Position numbers and translations under genes: made by a program. A model generated the notes under the pieces. That model was given only the letters and a program-made list of their open reading frames with translations, had not been told where the DNA came from and did not search any database. A stretch of 8,728 nucleotides of DNA from an uncultured Angelakisella sp. (GTDB taxonomy: Bacteria > Bacillota > Clostridia > Oscillospirales > Ruminococcaceae), in assembly GCA_937914895.1 (NCBI GenBank), contig CALGIL010000283.1:1-8728 (forward strand), written 5' to 3'. The number at the start of each line of letters is the position of its first letter. Position 1 is the stretch's first letter. Positions 5,683 to 8,728 of this stretch are shown here, piece by piece.

Positions 5683-5710
5683 ATTATAGCCATCGCCCCG
5701 CTTCTGTCAA
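5683..5710 (-). promoter_or_regulatory. Promoter of the permease-fur-ZIP operon
   Basis: Minus-strand -35 TTGACA (5710-5705) and -10 TATAAT (5688-5683) both match consensus perfectly, spaced 16 bases. It lies back to back with the feo promoter; the two -35 boxes are 19 bases apart, with a small palindrome GTATGGATAC (5711-5720) between them. Confidence 0.85.
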
Positions 5711-5729
5711 GTATGGATACAGTCTGTCC

Positions 5730-5758
5730 TTGACACCGGTTTTTTGCCGGTGTATAAT
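5730..5758 (+). promoter_or_regulatory. Consensus promoter of the feo operon
   Basis: -35 TTGACA (5730-5735) and -10 TATAAT (5753-5758) are both perfect and spaced 17 bases. Such a strong promoter implies strict repression under some condition, consistent with the operator-like palindromes at 5733-5753 and 5798-5813. The predicted start is near 5765. Confidence 0.87.
5733..5753 (+). promoter_or_regulatory. Operator-like palindrome inside the feo promoter
   Basis: Perfect arms ACACCGG (5733-5739) and CCGGTGT (5747-5753) flank a seven-base TTTTTTG spacer. The palindrome fills the space between -35 and -10 and overlaps both. A protein bound here would block RNA polymerase. It does not resemble the Fur box across the divergent promoter, so another regulator is suggested. 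Its function is inferred only from position and symmetry. Confidence 0.5.
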
Positions 5759-5764
5759 TTTATT

Positions 5765-5788
5765 GCGGTCTTGGGACCGCTCGTTTTT
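5765..5788 (+). promoter_or_regulatory. Hairpin plus T-run in the feo leader
   Basis: Arms GCGGTC (5765-5770) and GACCGC (5775-5780) with loop TTGG are followed by TCGTTTTT. The hairpin would lie at the very 5' end of the feo mRNA. It could protect the RNA or act as an early attenuator; the stem is short and no competing structure is clear. Confidence 0.4.
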
Positions 5789-5797
5789 GCCTTAAAG

Positions 5798-5813
5798 GTT
5801 AGGTAAAACTAAC
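5798..5813 (+). promoter_or_regulatory. Second inverted repeat upstream of feoA, DtxR-like half sites
   Basis: GTTAG (5798-5802) and CTAAC (5809-5813) flank GTAAAA. AGGTTAG and CTAAC resemble half sites of DtxR/IdeR/MntR operators, but the gap is six bases where the classical site has one. It lies about 35 bases after the predicted start and 22 before the feoA ATG, so binding would act as a roadblock. Tentative. Confidence 0.35.
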
Positions 5814-5835
5814 TCATGTGGAAAGGAAGAGTTTT

Positions 5836-6075
5836 ATGACCCTTGCTGATTTGGAAGTCGGCCAGCGCGGCGTCATCGCCGCCGTGGGGGGCGAAGGCGC
5901 CCTGCGCCGCCGCCTGCTGGACATGGGCCTTACCCCCAAAACCGGCGTCATGGTGCGCAAAATGGCGCCCATGGGCGACCCTATGGAAATTTTTCTGCGG
6001 GGGTACGAGCTGACCCTGCGCAAGGAGGACGCCGCACGAATCCAGATTTTACCCGCCCCACCCCGGGAATCATAG
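5836..6075 (+). CDS. feoA: FeoA, cytosolic accessory protein of ferrous iron uptake
   Basis: A 79-residue protein with the SH3-like fold pattern of FeoA: RRRLLDMGLTPKTGVMVRKMAPMGDPMEIFLRGYELTLR (residues about 25-63), including the MGLTP turn and the GDP...Y.L.LR end. FeoA binds or modulates FeoB in ferrous iron import. The ATG at 5836 is chosen because AAAGGAAGAG precedes it at a usual distance; an upstream in-frame GTG at 5818 would overlap that site. It is the first gene of the feo operon, behind a perfect consensus promoter and two operator-like repeats. The feoB gene starts 48 bases downstream. Full length, with no lesion. Confidence 0.93.
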   Translation: MTLADLEVGQRGVIAAVGGEGALRRRLLDMGLTPKTGVMVRKMAPMGDPMEIFLRGYELTLRKEDAARIQILPAPPRES

Positions 6076-6123
6076 AATTATCCGGCGGCATCGGCATCAA
6101 ACTATGTGCAGGAGGCAGACCCT

Positions 6124-7755
6124 ATGATTTTCGCCCTCATCGGCAACCAAAACAGCGGCAAGACCACCCTTTTCAACCAGCTGACCGGCTCTAACCAGCA
6201 CGTGGGCAACTTCCCCGGCGTAACGGTGGAAAAAAAGGAGGGCCGCATCCGCAAAACCGGCGACACGGTGGTGGACCTGCCGGGCATCTACTCCCTTTCC
6301 CCCTACACGGCGGAGGAGGTGGTCACCCGGGACCTGCTGCTGGACGCCACGCCCGACGGCATCATCAACATCGTGGACGCCACCAACATCCAGCGCAACC
6401 TGTACCTGACCCTGCAGCTTATCGAGCTGCAGATTCCCATGGTGCTGGCCCTGAATATGATGGACGAGGTGACCCGCGCGGGGGGCAGCATCGACATCGA
6501 CGCCCTCTCCCGCCACCTGGGCATCCCGGTGGTGCCCATTTCCGCCAGCCGGAACGAGGGGGTGTCGGAGCTGGTGGACCGCATCCACAAAACCGCCGCC
6601 GAAAAGCTGCGCCCCCAGCGGCTGGACTTCTGCGAAGGGGAGGTCCACCGCGCCATCCACGGGGTGGCCCACCTCATCGAGGACCACGCCCTGGCCCAGA
6701 GCATGCCGGTGCGCTTTGCCGCCACCAAGCTGATGGAGGGGGACCAGCCCACCATTAAGCGCCTGGGCCTGAATCAAAACGAAATTGAGACCCTGGAGCA
6801 CATCACCAGCGAAATGGAGACCGCCCTGGGCACCGACCGGGAGGCGGCCCTGGCCGATATGCGCTACACCTACATCGAGCGGCTGGCCGGCCGCGCCGTA
6901 CACCGGGGCGGCGATACGGTGGAGCAGGAGCGCTCGGTGCGCATCGACAGCGTCCTGACCCACCCCGTCCTTGCCATCCCCATTTTCCTGTGCATCATGG
7001 GCCTTGTGTTCTGGCTGACCTTCGGGGTCATCGGCGCCCCCTTAAGCGACCTTGCCTCGGCGGGCATCGACGCCCTGGCCGGGTGGGTGGACGGCGCCAT
7101 GACGGACTTCGGCCTCAACCCGGTGGTTCAGTCCCTGGTCATCGACGGCATCTTTGCCGGCGTGGGCAGCGTGCTCAGCTTTCTGCCCACCATCATCGTG
7201 CTGTTCTTCTTCCTGTCTATCTTGCCCTCCATCGCGTCCTTGATCATCCGCTGGAACCTACATGGCCCGGGTGGCCTTTGTCATGGACCACCTGCTGCGC
7301 AAAATCGGCCTGTCCGGGCGGTCCTTCGTCCCCATGCTCATCGGCTTCGGCTGCTCGGTGCCGGCCATTATGGCCACCCGGACCCTGGCCAGCGAGCGGG
7401 ACCGCAAGATGACCATCATCCTGACGCCCTTTATGTCCTGCTCGGCCAAGCTGCCCATTTACGCGGTGTTTACCGCGGCCTTCTTCCCCCGCCATGCGGC
7501 CCTTGTGATGATTTCCCTGTACATTCTGGGGATGGTGGTGGCCGTCCTGTGCGGCCTGCTGCTGAAGAGCACTTTCTTCCGGGGGGAGCCGGTGCCCTTT
7601 GTCATGGAGCTGCCGGCCTACCGCCTGCCTTCGGCCAAAACCACCGTTTTACACATGTGGGAAAAGGCCAAGGAATTCCTTTACAAGGCCTTTACCATCA
7701 TTTTTCTGGCCACCATCATCATTTGGTTCCTCCAGACCCTGGACACGCGGCTTAA
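6124..7755 (+). CDS. feoB: FeoB N-terminal fragment (G domain and first membrane helices)
   Basis: This is the open frame before the lesion. Residues 1-367 are genuine FeoB: the G domain, the spacer domain and the first helices of the first gate region. From codon 368 (7225) on, the frame reads non-FeoB sequence, a proline/histidine/glycine-rich out-of-phase translation, until the stop at 7753-7755. If made, it would be a 543-residue protein with a meaningless tail. Confidence 0.6.
   Translation: MIFALIGNQNSGKTTLFNQLTGSNQHVGNFPGVTVEKKEGRIRKTGDTVVDLPGIYSLSPYTAEEVVTRDLLLDATPDGIINIVDATNIQRNLYLTLQLIELQIPMVLALNMMDEVTRAGGSIDIDALSRHLGIPVVPISASRNEGVSELVDRIHKTAAEKLRPQRLDFCEGEVHRAIHGVAHLIEDHALAQSMPVRFAATKLMEGDQPTIKRLGLNQNEIETLEHITSEMETALGTDREAALADMRYTYIERLAGRAVHRGGDTVEQERSVRIDSVLTHPVLAIPIFLCIMGLVFWLTFGVIGAPLSDLASAGIDALAGWVDGAMTDFGLNPVVQSLVIDGIFAGVGSVLSFLPTIIVLFFFLSILPSIASLIIRWNLHGPGGLCHGPPAAQNRPVRAVLRPHAHRLRLLGAGHYGHPDPGQRAGPQDDHHPDALYVLLGQAAHLRGVYRGLLPPPCGPCDDFPVHSGDGGGRPVRPAAEEHFLPGGAGALCHGAAGLPPAFGQNHRFTHVGKGQGIPLQGLYHHFSGHHHHLVPPDPGHAA
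7225..7258 (+). other. Foreign 34-base segment breaking feoB
   Basis: These bases stand where about 12 bases for the conserved EDSG are expected, a net gain of 22, which shifts the frame by one. The segment reads PSIASLIIRWN in the incoming frame and has a stop (7241-7243) in the outgoing frame. It is not an obvious tandem copy of the flanks, and carries no terminal repeats that would mark an insertion element. Confidence 0.7.
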
Positions 7756-8149
7756 CATTGTGGCGGACAGCTCGGACAGTATGCTGGCGGCCATCGGCGG
7801 CTTTGTGGCCCCCCTGTTTGCCCCCCTGGGCTTTGGCAACTGGATCGCCTCCACCGCCCTTATCACCGGCCTGACCGCCAAGGAGGCGGTGGTCAGCACC
7901 CTGGCCATCCTGGTGGGCGCCGGGGACGAGGCGGGCCTGACCACCCTGCTGGGGCAGTTGTTTACCCCTTTGTCGGCCTTTTCCTTCCTCACCTTTACCC
8001 TGCTGTACATGCCCTGTGTGGCGGCCTTTGCCGCGGTGCGCAGGGAGTACGGCTCCACCCGCCAGGCGGCGGGCGTCATGGCCTTTCAGACCGGGGTAGC
8101 CTGGGTGGTCGCCTTTTTGGTGTACAACATCGGGGGCGTTTTTGTCTGA
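7262..8149 (+). CDS. feoB: FeoB C-terminal fragment (gate and core membrane domain)
   Basis: This 295-residue frame carries the rest of FeoB: MARVAFVMD, the first gate with GFGCSVP (Cys31), a second conserved Cys in MSCSAKLP (Cys60), and the remaining helices through GLTAKEAVVSTLAI to the C-terminus. An in-frame stop at 7241-7243 closes the frame upstream. The ATG at 7262 has no ribosome site, so independent translation would be poor. It ends 24 bases before the small Cys-rich gene. Confidence 0.6.
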   Translation: MARVAFVMDHLLRKIGLSGRSFVPMLIGFGCSVPAIMATRTLASERDRKMTIILTPFMSCSAKLPIYAVFTAAFFPRHAALVMISLYILGMVVAVLCGLLLKSTFFRGEPVPFVMELPAYRLPSAKTTVLHMWEKAKEFLYKAFTIIFLATIIIWFLQTLDTRLNIVADSSDSMLAAIGGFVAPLFAPLGFGNWIASTALITGLTAKEAVVSTLAILVGAGDEAGLTTLLGQLFTPLSAFSFLTFTLLYMPCVAAFAAVRREYGSTRQAAGVMAFQTGVAWVVAFLVYNIGGVFV

Positions 8150-8173
8150 GCGTCCCCGGAAAGGAGCCCTGCC

Positions 8174-8398
8174 ATGGGACCTGTTGATTTCATTCTTCTT
8201 GCTCTGATTGCCGCGGCGGCGGTCCTGGCCGTCCGCAGCCTGCGCAAAAACAGGCGCAAGGGCGGCCCCGGCTGCGCCGGGTGTCCGGGCTGTGCGGGCT
8301 GCGGCGCCTACCCGGGCTGCGCCCTGAACCCCGAGGACTGCGGCAAAGGGCCGAAGGGCGCCGCCGGCAGCGATGATAAAGATGACAAAAAGGAGTAG
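8174..8398 (+). CDS. FeoB-associated Cys-rich small membrane protein
   Basis: A 74-residue protein. One N-terminal membrane helix (about residues 4-20) is followed by a basic stretch (RSLRKNRRKGG) and then a Cys/Gly cluster, GCAGCPGCAGCGAYPGC, with a further Cys in PEDC. The tail is charged (SDDKDDKKE). This layout matches the FeoB-associated family found next to feoB in Firmicutes, whose proposed role is to help FeoB-dependent iron uptake or handle Fe(II). AAAGGAG lies seven bases before the ATG. It ends the operon 24 bases after feoB, and its stop codon lies inside a terminator stem. The cluster holds repeated C-x2-C steps. Family confident, mechanism unknown. Confidence 0.9.
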   Translation: MGPVDFILLALIAAAAVLAVRSLRKNRRKGGPGCAGCPGCAGCGAYPGCALNPEDCGKGPKGAAGSDDKDDKKE

Positions 8399-8417
8399 CG
8401 GGTGCTGCTCCTTTTTT
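8387..8417 (+). terminator. Rho-independent terminator of the feo operon
   Basis: The left arm AAAAAGGAGTAGC (8387-8399) and right arm from 8404 pair over 13 bases with one T-G wobble. The loop is GGGT and six Ts end at 8417. The stop codon of the last gene (8396-8398) lies in the left arm. Confidence 0.88.
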
Positions 8418-8418
8418 G

Positions 8419-8728
8419 TTTGGACTTTTTGTGCCCTGCGGGGCGGGGGTGCTTTTAACCAAAGTTTGCTTCTATACTCTACGGGACAGGGTCCCGGACC
8501 CCTTTATCGCCTCCGGCGGGGCCCCATGGATACAGCTTGTAACCGAGGTAACTTTTCCCCACTTTTGTCCGGGCAAAAGTGGCAAAACCCGCCGGGGGTT
8601 CTTTGTGCCCTGCCGGGCCGGGCATCATGGATATAGTTTTCCTGTTGTCCGCCCCGGTCGTGCCAGGGGCCGCTTTTTGCTTGTTACTTTCCAGCAATGG
8701 AAAGTAACCAAAGATTGCCGGGGTTCCC
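8419..8728. repeat. Gene-free region with REP-like hairpins and imperfect direct repeats
   Basis: I see no gene. Two strong hairpins occur: arms CCACTTTTG (8559-8567) and CAAAAGTGG (8574-8582) with loop TCCGGG, and arms GTTACTTTCCA (8683-8693) and TGGAAAGTAAC (8698-8708) with loop GCAA. Imperfect direct repeats include the stretch TTTGTGCCCTGC at about 8429 and 8602, CATGGATA at about 8525 and 8627, and AACCAAAG near 8457 and 8706. Palindromic units repeated this way are typical of interspersed extragenic repeats in gut Clostridia. Open frames here on both strands are low-complexity shadows. Confidence 0.65.

Larger units (their letters stand above)
6124..8149 (+). pseudogene. feoB: FeoB ferrous iron transporter, disrupted by a frameshifting replacement
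   Basis: FeoB imports Fe(II) through a membrane domain linked to an N-terminal G domain. The start ATG at 6124 has AGGAGG eight bases upstream. The G motifs are intact: G1 GNQNSGKT (7-14), G2 GVTVE (32-36), G3 DLPG (51-54), G4 NMMD (111-114) and G5 SAS (140-142). The membrane domain runs normally to FFFLSIL (residue 367). There the family reads on through L-E-D-S-G-Y-M-A-R; here the bases for EDSG are replaced by 34 unrelated bases (7225-7258). The correct frame resumes at YMARV (7259) in another phase. The rest is full length, with GFGCSVP and MSCSAKLP. Total length fits a clostridial FeoB of about 670 residues. As written it cannot make one chain. It could be a pseudogene, a split gene or an assembly error. 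Confidence 0.85.

Noticed and set aside
5641..5710. Manganese (yybP-ykoY) riboswitch ahead of the permease
   Set aside because: The leader is only about 30 bases long and is occupied by the Fur box and ribosome site, with no room for an aptamer.
7225..7258. Duplication of nearby sequence or small inversion as the source of the feoB lesion
   Set aside because: There is only a weak resemblance to bases around 7131-7147, and the reverse complement does not restore EDSG, so neither origin is supported.
7262..7262. Natural split of FeoB into two proteins
   Set aside because: The second frame has no ribosome site and the break removes conserved residues in the middle of a membrane region, so a lesion fits better.

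Overview
The window looks like the chromosome of a GC-rich anaerobic Firmicute, probably a Clostridia/Oscillospiraceae-type gut organism. The grounds are strong Shine-Dalgarno sequences, a Feo iron locus carrying a small FeoB-associated Cys-rich protein, a clostridial-type ArsP_2-like permease, a type I-C-like CRISPR repeat, and many intergenic hairpin repeats. This is inference from gene content; no species can be named.

Layout. (1) 1-1485, minus: the N-terminal 495 residues of a lipoprotein with Asp-box (BNR) motifs; its 3' end lies outside the window. (2) About 1560-3353: an AT-richer accessory stretch. It holds a three-repeat orphan CRISPR remnant with no cas genes, a family of related terminator-like hairpins, a possible 23-codon ORF, a Cys-rich DUF3795-type gene and a GIY-YIG-type gene. 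(3) 3354-3429, minus: tRNA-Ala(CGC) with its own consensus-like promoter; its 3' end faces the accessory stretch. (4) 3489-5646, minus: a three-gene metal operon, ArsP_2-type permease, then Fur-family regulator, then ZIP transporter, read from a strong promoter with a good Fur-box match just behind its -10. (5) 5730-8398, plus: the divergent feo operon, with a consensus promoter, feoA, a feoB broken by a frameshifting replacement at a conserved membrane motif, and a FeoB-associated Cys-rich small membrane protein that ends in a terminator. (6) 8419-8728: no gene; a cluster of REP-like hairpins and imperfect direct repeats.

How it works together (inference): regions 4 and 5 form a divergent metal-homeostasis locus. 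FeoA/FeoB would import ferrous iron, the ZIP protein would move divalent cations, the permease probably exports a metal or metalloid, and the Fur-family protein probably represses its own operon through the Fur box. If the feoB lesion is real, the main iron importer is dead or split in this genome; if not, it is a sequencing or assembly error. I found no clearly new defence or mobile system. The points most worth a second look are the feoB lesion, the Fur-like regulator with altered sensing residues, the palindrome inside the feo promoter, and the hairpin family around the CRISPR remnant.
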